Source of the DNA: DASTHG01 sp035491895
GTDB taxonomy: Bacteria > Gemmatimonadota > Gemmatimonadetes > Gemmatimonadales > GWC2-71-9
Direction of reading: 5' to 3'
Assembly: GCA_035491895.1 (NCBI GenBank)
Contig: DATJJY010000059.1
Coordinates: forward strand, 11,445 to 75,444
DNA: 64,000 nt
Part shown: positions 33,577 to 41,567 of the stretch, piece by piece
Numbering within the stretch: position 1 is the first letter of the stretch
Layout: every line of letters begins with the position of its first letter
Notes under the pieces: generated by a model
The model's input: the letters and a program-made list of their open reading frames with translations, nothing else
Database searches by the model: none
What the model was told of the DNA's origin: nothing
Program-made: the position numbers and the translations under genes

Positions 33577-34215
33577 GTGGCCATCCGCCTCGTGCTCGCC
33601 GACGATCACCCGATCGTCCTCGATGGCCTCGAGACCCTGTTCCGTCTCGAGCCGGACTTTCAGATCGCCGCCCGCTGCGTGAGCGGAGAAGAGGCGGTGG
33701 TGGCGGTGCGGCGTCATCAGCCGGACGTCTTGATCCTCGACATTCACATGCCCCGCAAGGACGGGCTCGCCGTGCTCCGGGATCTGCGGCGCGAGAAACT
33801 GCCGACCAAGGTGGTGTTGCTTGCGGCCGTACTGGAGGAAGAGGAAGTCCTCGAGGCGCTGCGCCTCGACGTGCGGGGCATGGTGCTGAAGGAGCTGGCG
33901 CCGCAGATGGTGGTCCAGTGCGTGCGAAAGGTCCATGCGGGTGAGCGATGGCTCGAAAAGCACGCCGTGACGCGGGTGGTCGATTCGCTGCTGCGGCGCG
34001 AGGCGGGCGAGCGTGAGGCCGCCAACGTGCTCACCCCGCGCGAGATCGAGATGGTGGGGATGGTCGCGCGTGGGCTGCGCAATAAGGAGATGTCGGAGCG
34101 CCTCGCCATCAGCGAAGGGACGGTCAAGATTCATCTGCACCACATCTACCGGAAGCTCAAGGTCGAGAACCGCGTTGAGCTGATCCTCTATGCCCAATCC
34201 AAGCGACTGGTGTGA
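33577..34215 (+). CDS. NarL/LuxR-type response regulator
   Basis: A 212-aa regulator. The receiver domain has the acidic pair at 9-10 (ADDH), phosphoacceptor Asp55 in LILDIHMP and the Lys in VLKEL. A LuxR helix-turn-helix follows with LTPREIEMVGMVARGLRNKEMSERLAISEGTVKIHLHHIYRKL split across its four helices. GTG at 33577 is the start, one base after the kinase stop. It is the cognate partner of the upstream kinase. NarL-type regulators often bind direct repeats, which fits the phased CACATC sites upstream. Confidence 0.93.
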   Translation: MAIRLVLADDHPIVLDGLETLFRLEPDFQIAARCVSGEEAVVAVRRHQPDVLILDIHMPRKDGLAVLRDLRREKLPTKVVLLAAVLEEEEVLEALRLDVRGMVLKELAPQMVVQCVRKVHAGERWLEKHAVTRVVDSLLRREAGEREAANVLTPREIEMVGMVARGLRNKEMSERLAISEGTVKIHLHHIYRKLKVENRVELILYAQSKRLV

Positions 34216-34260
34216 AAGGTGGCTATTGCTAAGGAGATAGAGGGCCCGTAGGCTTACGCC

Positions 34261-35226
34261 GTGCTTGCGCCGGCGCTCACCGCCCGAGCCCCGCGTCCGG
34301 TCATCATCGACACGGACCCCGGGATCGACGACACGATCGCCCTGCTCCTCGCCTTGCAGTCCCCCGAGCTCGAGGTGCGTGGCCTCGCCGCAACCTACGG
34401 CAATACCACGGTCGAGCACGCCTACCGCAACTGCGTCGAAATCCTGCGCCGCGCCGGCCGCCGCCTTCCCCTCGCCGTCAGCGCGCGGCGTCCGCTGAAA
34501 CGCGCCCTCGCCACCGCGCCCGAAACCCACGGCGACACGGGGTTGGGCGATGCCCCGGTCCCGAGCGCCGGTGTGATACTCGACTTCGTGAAACCGCTCG
34601 ATCGCCTGCTCGCCGAGCAGCCGGAGCCGGTGACGCTGGTGACCCTCGGCCCCGTCACGGGGCTGGCGCTGGCGCTGCGGCGGGACGCGGAGCTCGTCCG
34701 CGAAAAAGTGGCGCGCCACCTGGCGATGATCGGCAACATCAAAGCCGCGGGCAACACGACGAAGTACAGCGAATTCAACGCATGGTGCGACCCTGAGGCG
34801 CTCGCCGAGGTCCTTCGGGCGGAGCTGCCGACGGAGCTCATCGGGCTCGACGTGACGCGGCAATTCGTTCTCTCGGGCTCCGCCATCTCGCGGCTCGGCC
34901 AATCCAGTGACGAGAGCCAGCAGTGGCTCCATGGCGCGCTGCGGTTCTACCTCGCTTTCCACCGCGAGCGGGAGCAGCTGGACGGGTGTGTTCTCAACGA
35001 CGTGCTGCCGATCGCCGAGCTGCTCGCACCAGGGACCCTCACCTTCGAGCCGCTGCGCATCAAGGTCGACGTCGAGGATGGCGAGAACCGCGGCCGGACC
35101 CGCGTCGATCCCGAAGGATCGAAGGCGCGTGTGGCGACGGCCGTGCGGGTGGAGCTCGCACACCGCCTCATCGCCGAGCGGGTGCTGGCGGCGCCGCGAC
35201 CAGCGTGGGCGGGCGCCGCACCATGA
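34261..35226 (+). CDS. Inosine-uridine preferring nucleoside hydrolase
   Basis: A 321-aa enzyme that cleaves the N-glycosidic bond of nucleosides to base and ribose. The Ca-binding signature DTDPGIDD is at residues 17-24. Other family features are LAATYGNTTVEHAYRN, MIGNIKAAGNTTKYSEFNAWCDPEA and NDVLPIAELL, which carries the late catalytic region. GTG at 34261 is the start. No transporter is adjacent, so it probably acts in cytosolic nucleoside salvage. It is coupled to the next gene by an ATGA overlap. Confidence 0.9.
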   Translation: MLAPALTARAPRPVIIDTDPGIDDTIALLLALQSPELEVRGLAATYGNTTVEHAYRNCVEILRRAGRRLPLAVSARRPLKRALATAPETHGDTGLGDAPVPSAGVILDFVKPLDRLLAEQPEPVTLVTLGPVTGLALALRRDAELVREKVARHLAMIGNIKAAGNTTKYSEFNAWCDPEALAEVLRAELPTELIGLDVTRQFVLSGSAISRLGQSSDESQQWLHGALRFYLAFHREREQLDGCVLNDVLPIAELLAPGTLTFEPLRIKVDVEDGENRGRTRVDPEGSKARVATAVRVELAHRLIAERVLAAPRPAWAGAAP

Positions 35227-36191
35227 CCGTGGCCCCCGGCGCCGGCGGACTCCCCCGGAAGGTGGCGGTGATCGGCGCTGGCTCGATCGGCGGCGGGTGG
35301 GCGGCGCTGTGCGCCTCGGCGGGATGGCCGGTGACGATTTTCGACACGAACGCGCGCGCCATCGAGGATGCCCTCGTGGATGTCCCGCGGCGAGCCCACG
35401 CGCTGATCGGGCTGGATCGGGCGACACCGGGAATCGTCGAGCGCGGCCTCATGGAGTTTCAGCAGGCCAAAAGTCTGCTCCAGGCGGTGCGGGACGCCGA
35501 TTGGGTGATCGAGGCGATCCACGAGGACCTTGCCGCGAAGCAACGGCTGCTCGACTCGATCGAGCAGGTGGCCGATCCCGAGGCGATCGTGACGTCTTCG
35601 TCCTCGGGGCTCGCACCCGGCGACCTGTTCGGGCGGCTGCTGCAACGGCAGCGGTGCATGGTGGCGCACCCGCTCAATCCCCCCGAGCTGCTGCCGATCG
35701 TGGAGATCGTTCCCGGCGAGGAGACCGACCCCGACGCCATCGAGCGTGCCAAGACGTACCTGCGCGCTCTGGGGCGCATGCCGATCCTGCTCCACAAGGC
35801 GGTGCCGGGGTACGTCGTGGGCCGGATCGCCGCGGCGGTCTGGCGCGAGTGCATCGATCTCGTGCTCACCGGGGCCATCGACGTGTCGGATCTCGACCGG
35901 GCCGTTTCGCTCGGCCCGGCGCTGGGGTGGGCCGCCGCCGGGCCGCACCTCACCTATCACCTCGGCGCCGGCGCTGGGGGCGTCCACATCTTCCTGCAGC
36001 ACCTGTTGACGAGCTTCGAGAAGTGGTGGGGCGATCTCGCGTCGTGGGATCGGCTCGAGCCGAGCCAGCAGCGGCAGCTGATATCGGCGATCGAAAAGGC
36101 GTACGAGGACAGAATCGTGATGTTGCGGTTTACACGGGACAAGAGGTTGGGGGCGATACTGAGGGCGTTGGAGCAGGCGAGGACTACTTGA
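35223..36191 (+). CDS. 3-hydroxyacyl-CoA dehydrogenase family protein
   Basis: A 322-aa NAD-dependent dehydrogenase. The N-terminal Rossmann motif is VAVIGAGSIGGGWA. The segment VIEAIHEDLAAKQRLL matches the family. The catalytic region MVAHPLNPPELLPIVEIVPG carries the active-site His. The C-terminal helical domain is VPGYVVGRIAAAVWRECIDLV. The single-domain length and the HPLNPP motif fit the lambda-crystallin/L-gulonate or carnitine dehydrogenase branch better than fatty-acid beta-oxidation FadB. The true substrate is unknown. It overlaps the nucleoside hydrolase stop, and a terminator follows. Confidence 0.85.
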   Translation: MTVAPGAGGLPRKVAVIGAGSIGGGWAALCASAGWPVTIFDTNARAIEDALVDVPRRAHALIGLDRATPGIVERGLMEFQQAKSLLQAVRDADWVIEAIHEDLAAKQRLLDSIEQVADPEAIVTSSSSGLAPGDLFGRLLQRQRCMVAHPLNPPELLPIVEIVPGEETDPDAIERAKTYLRALGRMPILLHKAVPGYVVGRIAAAVWRECIDLVLTGAIDVSDLDRAVSLGPALGWAAAGPHLTYHLGAGAGGVHIFLQHLLTSFEKWWGDLASWDRLEPSQQRQLISAIEKAYEDRIVMLRFTRDKRLGAILRALEQARTT

Positions 36192-36196
36192 CAACT

Positions 36197-36233
36197 ACGT
36201 AGGGAAGAGCCGCTTCCTTACGTCTTTGTTTTT
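36197..36233 (+). terminator. Rho-independent terminator after the nucleoside hydrolase operon
   Basis: Arms ACGTAGGGAAG (36197-36207) and CTTCCTTACGT (36213-36223) pair over 11 positions with one G-T wobble, around the five-base loop AGCCG. They are followed by CTTTGTTTTT at 36224-36233. It ends the plus-strand pair and overlaps the last codon and stop of the converging usp gene. The minus-strand side has no U tract, so it is one-directional. Confidence 0.85.
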
Positions 36234-36652
36234 CCTGCACGAACCATCAACACCGGCACGCCGGTGATGTGCCGCAACTCACTCGCGACGCTTCCCTTCA
36301 CGACATCCGCCAGCAGCCGGTGGCCATGCGTCGCCATGGCGATGAGGTCGCACCCCTCACGGTCGGCAGTGGCGGCGATCTCCCGCGCCGGATCACCGGC
36401 GGCGAGAACGGCTTCTGCTTTGAACCCCTCGCTCTGCAGCTCGCTGCACAGGCGATCGAGGTAGCCGAAGTCCTCTTTCATCTCCTCCGATTCTCGCAGA
36501 TCGAGCTGCTGGATGTTGCGCGCCACCCAACCGTCGGCTACGTGAATCAACACGAGAGAGGCGCGGCACGCGCTGGCGAGCGCGCGGACATAGACGAGAA
36601 TCGCTTCGTCGGTCGGCGAATGTTCCAGGGGGACGAGAATGCGCTTGAACAT
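36218..36652 (-). CDS. Universal stress protein (UspA family)
   Basis: A 144-aa cytosolic protein: FKRILVPLEHSPTDEAIL at the start, and the ATP-binding motif GCDLIAMATHGHRLLADVVKGSVASELRHITGVPVLMV split over the last 40 residues (G-x2-G-x9-G-S form). Its ATG overlaps the mntH stop (TGATG), so it is co-translated with the transporter. A Usp after mntH suggests a stress role during manganese or oxidative challenge, though that is context inference. Confidence 0.9.
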   Translation of the reverse strand: MFKRILVPLEHSPTDEAILVYVRALASACRASLVLIHVADGWVARNIQQLDLRESEEMKEDFGYLDRLCSELQSEGFKAEAVLAAGDPAREIAATADREGCDLIAMATHGHRLLADVVKGSVASELRHITGVPVLMVRAGKTKT

Positions 36653-38001
36653 CAGGACCAGAGCCCTCGTGCCGTCTGGAAGAGCAGCCAGGCATTGAGC
36701 GCCGCGATCACCACGGCGACAGTGTAGGCGAGCAGCTTGAGCCAACCCGGGTTCACGAACTCGCCCATCTTGGCTCGCTCGGAGGTGAACTGGACCAGCG
36801 GGATCACCGCGAACGAGAGCTGCAGGCTCAGGATCACCTGGCTCAGGATGAGGAGCTGCGCGGTCCCATGCTCGCCGAAGAAGATCGCGGTGAGCGCGGC
36901 GGGCACGATCGCGATCGCCCGTGTGATGAGACGACGCAGCCACGGACGGATCCGGATGTTGAGAAACCCTTCCATCACGATCTGCCCGGCCAGCGTCCCG
37001 GTGAGCGTCGAATTCTGACCGGACGCGAGCAGCGCCAGGGCGAACACGGCGCTCGCTCCGACAACGCCGAGCAGGGGCGTCAGGAGCTGGTACGCCTCCT
37101 GGATCTCGGCCACCTCGCTGTGTCCGGAGCGGTGGAACGTCGCGGCCGCGACGATGAGAATGGCGGCGTTGATGAACAAGGCGAACGTCAGGGCGATCGT
37201 CGAATCGAGAAACGCGAATCGCACCGCGGTGCGCTTTCCCTCCGTCGTCTCGTCGTATGCCCGGGTCTGCACAATAGAGGAATGCAGGTAGAGGTTGTGG
37301 GGCATGACCGTCGCGCCGAGGATCCCGATGGCGATGTACAGCTGGTCCGGGTTCGAGAGGATGTGTGGGTCGGGAACGAACCCACGGGCGATCCCCAACC
37401 CGTCCGGCCGGGAAATGAAGATCTCGAACAAGAAGCACCCGGCGATCGTCGCGATGAGGGTGATCACCAGCGCCTCGAGCAGGCGGAACCCCTTGTTCTG
37501 CAGGTACAGCACCAGCAACACGTCGAGCGCGGTAATGAGGATGCCGGCCGTGAGCGGAATTCCGAACAGCAGATTCAACCCGATCGCCGAGCCGATCACC
37601 TCCGCCAGGTCGCAGGCGGCTATGGCGATTTCGCACAGCAGCCATTGGGCGATCGTGACCGGCTTCGAGTAGTGATCACGGCACGCCTGCGCCAGGTCGC
37701 GGCCCGTGACGATCCCGAGCTTGGCCGAGAGCCCCTGCAACAGGATCGCCATGAGGTTGGAGATGAGAATGACGCTGAGCAGGGTGTACCCGAAGCGCGA
37801 GCCGCCCGCGAGATCGGTGGCCCAGTTGCCCGGGTCCATGTAGCCGACCGCGACGAGATAGCCGGGGCCGGCAAAGGCCAGCGCTTTGCGCCACCACGTC
37901 GTGCCTCGCACCGGCACCGAGCGATAGACCTCGGCGAGGCTCGGGGTGAGGCGCGGATGGCGCCACCCCTGCTCCGCGGGACGACGAATCGGGGTCGCCA
38001 T
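36652..38001 (-). CDS. mntH: Nramp-type Mn2+/Fe2+ transporter
   Basis: A 449-aa proton-coupled divalent metal importer with about 11 membrane segments. Metal-site motifs are MDPGNW (helix 1, Asp and Asn ligands) and VMPHNLYLHSS (helix 6, with the Met that selects transition metals over calcium). The intracellular loop GQNSTLTGTLAGQ is also typical. A DtxR-type regulator gene ends one base before its start. Together they form a manganese uptake operon. Confidence 0.93.
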   Translation of the reverse strand: MATPIRRPAEQGWRHPRLTPSLAEVYRSVPVRGTTWWRKALAFAGPGYLVAVGYMDPGNWATDLAGGSRFGYTLLSVILISNLMAILLQGLSAKLGIVTGRDLAQACRDHYSKPVTIAQWLLCEIAIAACDLAEVIGSAIGLNLLFGIPLTAGILITALDVLLVLYLQNKGFRLLEALVITLIATIAGCFLFEIFISRPDGLGIARGFVPDPHILSNPDQLYIAIGILGATVMPHNLYLHSSIVQTRAYDETTEGKRTAVRFAFLDSTIALTFALFINAAILIVAAATFHRSGHSEVAEIQEAYQLLTPLLGVVGASAVFALALLASGQNSTLTGTLAGQIVMEGFLNIRIRPWLRRLITRAIAIVPAALTAIFFGEHGTAQLLILSQVILSLQLSFAVIPLVQFTSERAKMGEFVNPGWLKLLAYTVAVVIAALNAWLLFQTARGLWS

Positions 38002-38002
38002 G

Positions 38003-38698
38003 TCAGTCCCCGCGCCCTTCGAGACGACAGGAGAGGAGCTGCGCGAGCTCCTGCCCGATGATGCGGGCCGTCCCGGACGCGTTGAATAGGACGGTCGTGG
38101 GACCGTTGAACGGCTGGCGATCGGTGACGGTGACGCGCACGCCGGGAACGAGCCCCTGCTCGGCGAAGTAGCGCAGCCGCGCGGGATCCTGGGTGACCAC
38201 CTGGCGCAGCTCGAGGGAGTCCCCGATCTGCGCCTCGGCGAGCGAGACGAGCTCAGTCTCTTCGATATCGCCGGTGGCGGTCGGAATCGGATCGCCGTGC
38301 GGGTCGTAATGCGGGTCGCCGAGCGCCGCAGCCATACGCTCGATCAGCTCATCGGATACGGCATGCTCGAGCCGCTCCGCTTCGTTGTGGACATTGTCCC
38401 AGTCGTAGCCCAGCGTGCGCGTCAGGTACAGCTCGAGCACGCGATGACGCCGGATCATGCGCAGCGCCGCGCGCCGGCCCTGGGAAGTGAGCTGCACGCC
38501 GCGATACGGGACGTGCTCGATCAGACCCATCTCGGAGAGCCGCTTCACCATACCGCTGACCGACGGCGGGCTGAGTGACAGGAGGGCCGCGATGTCGCTC
38601 GTGGTCGCGAATCCGCCCTGGTTCGAAAGGCGGAAAATCGCCTTGAGGTAGTCCTCGACCGATCGGCTGAGGACGGGCTCCTGCGTACTGGCCGGCAA
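38003..38698 (-). CDS. DtxR-family metalloregulator (MntR/IdeR/TroR type)
   Basis: A 231-aa metal-dependent repressor. The winged helix has SVEDYLKAIFRL and LSLSPPSVSGMVKRL, followed by the metal-binding and dimerisation helix RRHRVLELYL and EAERLEHAVSDELIERM. A FeoA/SH3-like C-terminal domain (about residues 150-225) puts it in the three-domain IdeR/TroR form. TTG at 38698 appears to be the start, with GGGAG six bases upstream; no in-frame ATG is nearby. Being immediately upstream of mntH it probably senses Mn(II), but Fe(II) cannot be excluded. Confidence 0.88.
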   Translation of the reverse strand: MPASTQEPVLSRSVEDYLKAIFRLSNQGGFATTSDIAALLSLSPPSVSGMVKRLSEMGLIEHVPYRGVQLTSQGRRAALRMIRRHRVLELYLTRTLGYDWDNVHNEAERLEHAVSDELIERMAAALGDPHYDPHGDPIPTATGDIEETELVSLAEAQIGDSLELRQVVTQDPARLRYFAEQGLVPGVRVTVTDRQPFNGPTTVLFNASGTARIIGQELAQLLSCRLEGRGD

Positions 38699-38772
38699 GT
38701 ACGGCTCCCATGGATATGTCGGACTTCATGCCACAGCGCAAATGGCACTTAACTCGCTGCGCACGAGCGACG

Positions 38773-38786
38773 TTAGATTACACTAA
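38773..38786. promoter_or_regulatory. Candidate DtxR-type operator upstream of mntR-mntH
   Basis: TTAGATTACACTAA agrees with 11 of 14 positions of the DtxR/IdeR consensus half TTAGGTTAGCCTAA, including both TTAG and CTAA ends. It lies about 75 bases before the regulator start, where autoregulation would be expected. A small CTTG-TTGG-CAAG dyad follows at 38793-38804. The assignment is by consensus comparison only. Confidence 0.55.
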
Positions 38787-38816
38787 TATGAGCTTGTTGG
38801 CAAGCGAATATGATGC

Positions 38817-39401
38817 TTAGATGGGGCTATTGTGGGTCATGCCCAGCATTGTCAGGAAGGGTGTCAGGATTCGTTCCGTCATCCCCCAAATCACCTCTTC
38901 GCCAAGATCGTACGCGGGAAAGATCCGGGGCTCGCCGCGCACGATCAGTTTCACGTCGCGCCGCACCGTTGGCTCGGCGAGCCTGGCAAGCGGCACCCAA
39001 AAGGCGCGCTCCACCTCGTCGCTGATGACGAGTGGCGGCACGGAGGGGATGGTGAACACGAACGGCCGCACGCGGACCGGTGGGAGCGTCGGCGTCCGCG
39101 GGTACAGATCATCGAGTGCGCCGAGCCGCTCGGCGCGGAAGAGATCGACGCCGGTTTCCTCGCCGGTTTCGCGGATCGCGGTCGTGAGCAGGTCCTGATC
39201 TTCCGGCTCGTAGCGACCACCGGGCAGCGCCACCTGGCCCGACCACGGGTCACCGACCCGTATGGCGCGCTTGATGAACAGCGCCTCGAGGCCGTGGCGC
39301 TCGATCAAGATCAGGGCGACGGCCGCGGGGAGCGCCTCAGGCGCCTCGACCGCTTGCGGTGTGTAGCCGGCGAGCGCGCGCCGCACGGCGGCGATCGTCA
39401 T
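38817..39401 (-). CDS. Nudix hydrolase, CoA pyrophosphatase-like (NudL type)
   Basis: A 194-aa hydrolase that likely cleaves CoA or related nucleoside diphosphates. The Nudix box begins GGRYEPEDQDLL and continues AIRETGEETGV, matching Gx5Ex7REUxEExGU. Upstream are FIKRAIRVGDPWSGQVALPG and downstream RVRPFVF, typical of the NudL/YeaB group. ATG at 39401 overlaps the stop of the upstream hydrolase (ATGA); the frame extends to 39476 only through that gene. Confidence 0.88.
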   Translation of the reverse strand: MTIAAVRRALAGYTPQAVEAPEALPAAVALILIERHGLEALFIKRAIRVGDPWSGQVALPGGRYEPEDQDLLTTAIRETGEETGVDLFRAERLGALDDLYPRTPTLPPVRVRPFVFTIPSVPPLVISDEVERAFWVPLARLAEPTVRRDVKLIVRGEPRIFPAYDLGEEVIWGMTERILTPFLTMLGMTHNSPI

Positions 39402-40231
39402 GCGACGAGGAAGCGGGAAAACCAGTCGACGGTGGCGTCCAGCACCTGGTCGAACTGCGGCGTCGAGCCGCTCCACGGGTGCTTGATCCCGAAGGTGTGG
39501 CCCCCGTTCTCGATCAGCAGCAGCTGAGCCTCCGGGGCCCGCGCCGCCAGGTCCCTCGCGTCCGTCGTCGGCACCGATTCATCGGCGCTGCCGTGCACCA
39601 CGAGCCACGGCACTCGAACCGCTGCGGCGGCGGCGAGTACGTTCAACCGGTCGTCGTTGCGCTCGAGATCGTCGAGAATGTCGGTCGCCAGCGGCAAGCG
39701 TTCGCCGGTCCGCTGGTTCACGATGTCGAGCGTGCCCGTGCGCCGCCATTCCGCGATCTGGTCGCTGCGCCACAACCGGCCGAAGCGCGCGGTGGCCGAC
39801 CAGGTCACGAGCGCCTCGACCGCACGATCGGTGGCGCTCTGCAGCGCGGCGATGCCGCCCCCCATGCTGTGCCCCAGGAGCCCGGTCTTCGTGGGCCGGA
39901 CTCCAAGCCCGCCACTGCGCAGCTCGCTCAGCACGATGCCCAGATCTCGCAGCTCGTTCGAGTAGGTGTTGCGGCGGAATCGCTCCGGCTCGTCGAAGGA
40001 TTCTCCTCCCGCGCCGACGCCCGATCCAGAAAAATTGAACGAAACGGCCGTGAATCCCGCCCGCGCGAGTCGCTCCGCCACGACCGGGAAGTAGCCCCAG
40101 TCCTTGAACCCCTTGAATCCATGGCAGATAACGACGGCAGGGCGCGCGCCGCCCGCCGATCGGATGTCGCCGCGCAGCGGCCCACCATCGGCACCGGTGA
40201 GGGAAAACGGACGTCGTGCGGGGGTCGCCAA
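39398..40231 (-). CDS. Alpha/beta hydrolase
   Basis: A 277-aa cytosolic serine hydrolase of the dienelactone hydrolase/prolyl oligopeptidase-like group. It has oxyanion region ICHGFKGFKDWG, nucleophile elbow GHSMGG, acid in VHGSADESVP and His in ENGGHTFG. The HGFKGFK-DWG pattern matches uncharacterised alpha/beta hydrolases. The frame starts at TTG (40231); no better ATG or GTG is obvious close by. It is divergent from the sigma factor gene and coupled to the Nudix gene. Substrate unknown. Confidence 0.82.
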   Translation of the reverse strand: MATPARRPFSLTGADGGPLRGDIRSAGGARPAVVICHGFKGFKDWGYFPVVAERLARAGFTAVSFNFSGSGVGAGGESFDEPERFRRNTYSNELRDLGIVLSELRSGGLGVRPTKTGLLGHSMGGGIAALQSATDRAVEALVTWSATARFGRLWRSDQIAEWRRTGTLDIVNQRTGERLPLATDILDDLERNDDRLNVLAAAAAVRVPWLVVHGSADESVPTTDARDLAARAPEAQLLLIENGGHTFGIKHPWSGSTPQFDQVLDATVDWFSRFLVA

Positions 40232-40354
40232 GGCTGCAATTTACTACTTTACACGTCTGCAACCTTGCCGCCCCCCGCGGCTATCCAATCATCCGACACC
40301 GGCTTACCGGGTTCGGGAGTGCCGACACTGAAAACGGATGCAATCACGGCAGCG

Positions 40355-40876
40355 ATGGACGCGGAAACAGCGGACGTAGCGCTGGCGCAGAGCGGCGACG
40401 GCCGCGCGTTCGAACGCTTGTACCGCACCCACGTCCCGCGCATCCACGGGCTGGTCCGCCGCATGATGAGCGGCGGCGACCCGGATGACGTGACGCAGGA
40501 TGTCTTCGTTCGGGTGTGGGAGAAACTGCACACCTTCCGCGGCGAATCAGCGTTCGGTACCTGGCTGCACCGGCTCGCGGTGAACGTGATCCTGGCGAAG
40601 CGCAAGACGCTCGGCGGTGAGCGGCGCCGTTTCGGGGACGACTCGGGCGAGACCCTGGAGCTGGTGGCCGGACGCGAGCGGGCGCCGGAGCACGGCGTCG
40701 ATTTCGAAGAAGCGCTGGGCCGGCTGCCCGAAGGCGCGCGGCAGGTGTTCATCCTGCATGATGTGCAGGGCTATCGGCACGAGGAGATCGCGCAGCTGCT
40801 GGGGATCGTACCCGGCACGTCGAAGTCGCAGCTGCATCACGCGCGCATGGCATTACGAAAGCATCTGGATCGTTGA
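40355..40876 (+). CDS. ECF-type RNA polymerase sigma factor
   Basis: A 173-aa sigma-70 family regulator. Region 2 includes FERLYRTHVPRIHGLVRRMM, DDVTQDVFVRVWEKLHTFRG and FGTWLHRLAVNV. Region 4 includes LPEGARQVFILHDVQGYRHEEIAQLLG and SKSQLHHARMALRKHL. ATG at 40355 is used; GTG at 40319 is in frame and possible, and neither has a strong ribosome site. TGCAACC at 40258-40264 resembles an ECF -35 box, but I see no convincing -10. The anti-sigma gene follows after 18 bases. Confidence 0.88.
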   Translation: MDAETADVALAQSGDGRAFERLYRTHVPRIHGLVRRMMSGGDPDDVTQDVFVRVWEKLHTFRGESAFGTWLHRLAVNVILAKRKTLGGERRRFGDDSGETLELVAGRERAPEHGVDFEEALGRLPEGARQVFILHDVQGYRHEEIAQLLGIVPGTSKSQLHHARMALRKHLDR

Positions 40877-40894
40877 ATCGAGCAGGAGCGTATC

Positions 40895-41554
40895 ATGAAC
40901 GACCAATGGACTGACCGGCTCTCGGAATATCTGGACGGCGAACTCGCCGAGGCGGAGCGGGTGGCGCTCGAGGCCCACCTCGCGACCTGCGCCGACTGCA
41001 CGACCGTCCTCGCGGATCTGCGGCGCGTCGTGGGACGCGCGCAGGCGCTCGACGACCGCCCGCCGGCCCGTGACTTATGGCCGGGGATCGCCGAGCGGAT
41101 CGGCGCCTCGACCGACGACCTCGCCCGGCGCCGCGCGCGGCGGCGCGTGAGCTTCACCGTGCCGCAGCTCATCGCGGCGAGCGTGACCCTGGTCGCGCTC
41201 TCGGCCGGCGTCGCCCGTCTCGTGATGTGGCCGCCGTCCACGACGGTCGCAACGAATCCTGTCTCGCCGAGCGGACCCATCTGGCCGGCCAAAGCGGACT
41301 TGACCGCCGATCACGCCGTCCAGGATCTCCGCGTCGCGCTGGCCGACGGCCAGCGCACGGGGCGCCTGAGCCCGGTGACGGCGCAGCGCATCGAGCACAG
41401 CCTGGCGGTCATCGACAGTGCGATCGCCGACGGGAAGCGCGCGCTGGCGGTCGATCCGAAGAGCTCGTACTTGAACCAGCATCTCGCCGAGACCATGCGG
41501 CGCAAGATGGAATTTCTGCGGGAAGCGAATCGCATCGCGAACCCGCGCACCTGA
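40895..41554 (+). CDS. Zinc-finger anti-sigma factor
   Basis: A 219-aa single-pass membrane protein. The N-terminal ZAS domain has the zinc ligands His28, Cys32 and Cys35 (HLATCADC). A transmembrane helix lies at about residues 90-112. The periplasmic C-terminal part is helical and ends with EFLREANRIANPRT. AGGAG precedes the ATG. It should hold the adjacent ECF sigma factor at the membrane and release it on an envelope or redox signal, as in RsrA/ChrR-like pairs; the signal is unknown. Confidence 0.85.
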   Translation: MNDQWTDRLSEYLDGELAEAERVALEAHLATCADCTTVLADLRRVVGRAQALDDRPPARDLWPGIAERIGASTDDLARRRARRRVSFTVPQLIAASVTLVALSAGVARLVMWPPSTTVATNPVSPSGPIWPAKADLTADHAVQDLRVALADGQRTGRLSPVTAQRIEHSLAVIDSAIADGKRALAVDPKSSYLNQHLAETMRRKMEFLREANRIANPRT

Positions 41555-41567
41555 GAACGGAGTCTGC

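Noticed and set aside
31791..33584. 597-aa open frame antisense to the sensor kinase
   Set aside because: Shadow frame. The kinase frame has H-box, N-box and G1 motifs and is followed immediately by its regulator.
33487..35427. 646-aa open frame antisense to the response regulator and nucleoside hydrolase
   Set aside because: It spans two well-supported genes on the other strand and has no recognisable domain.
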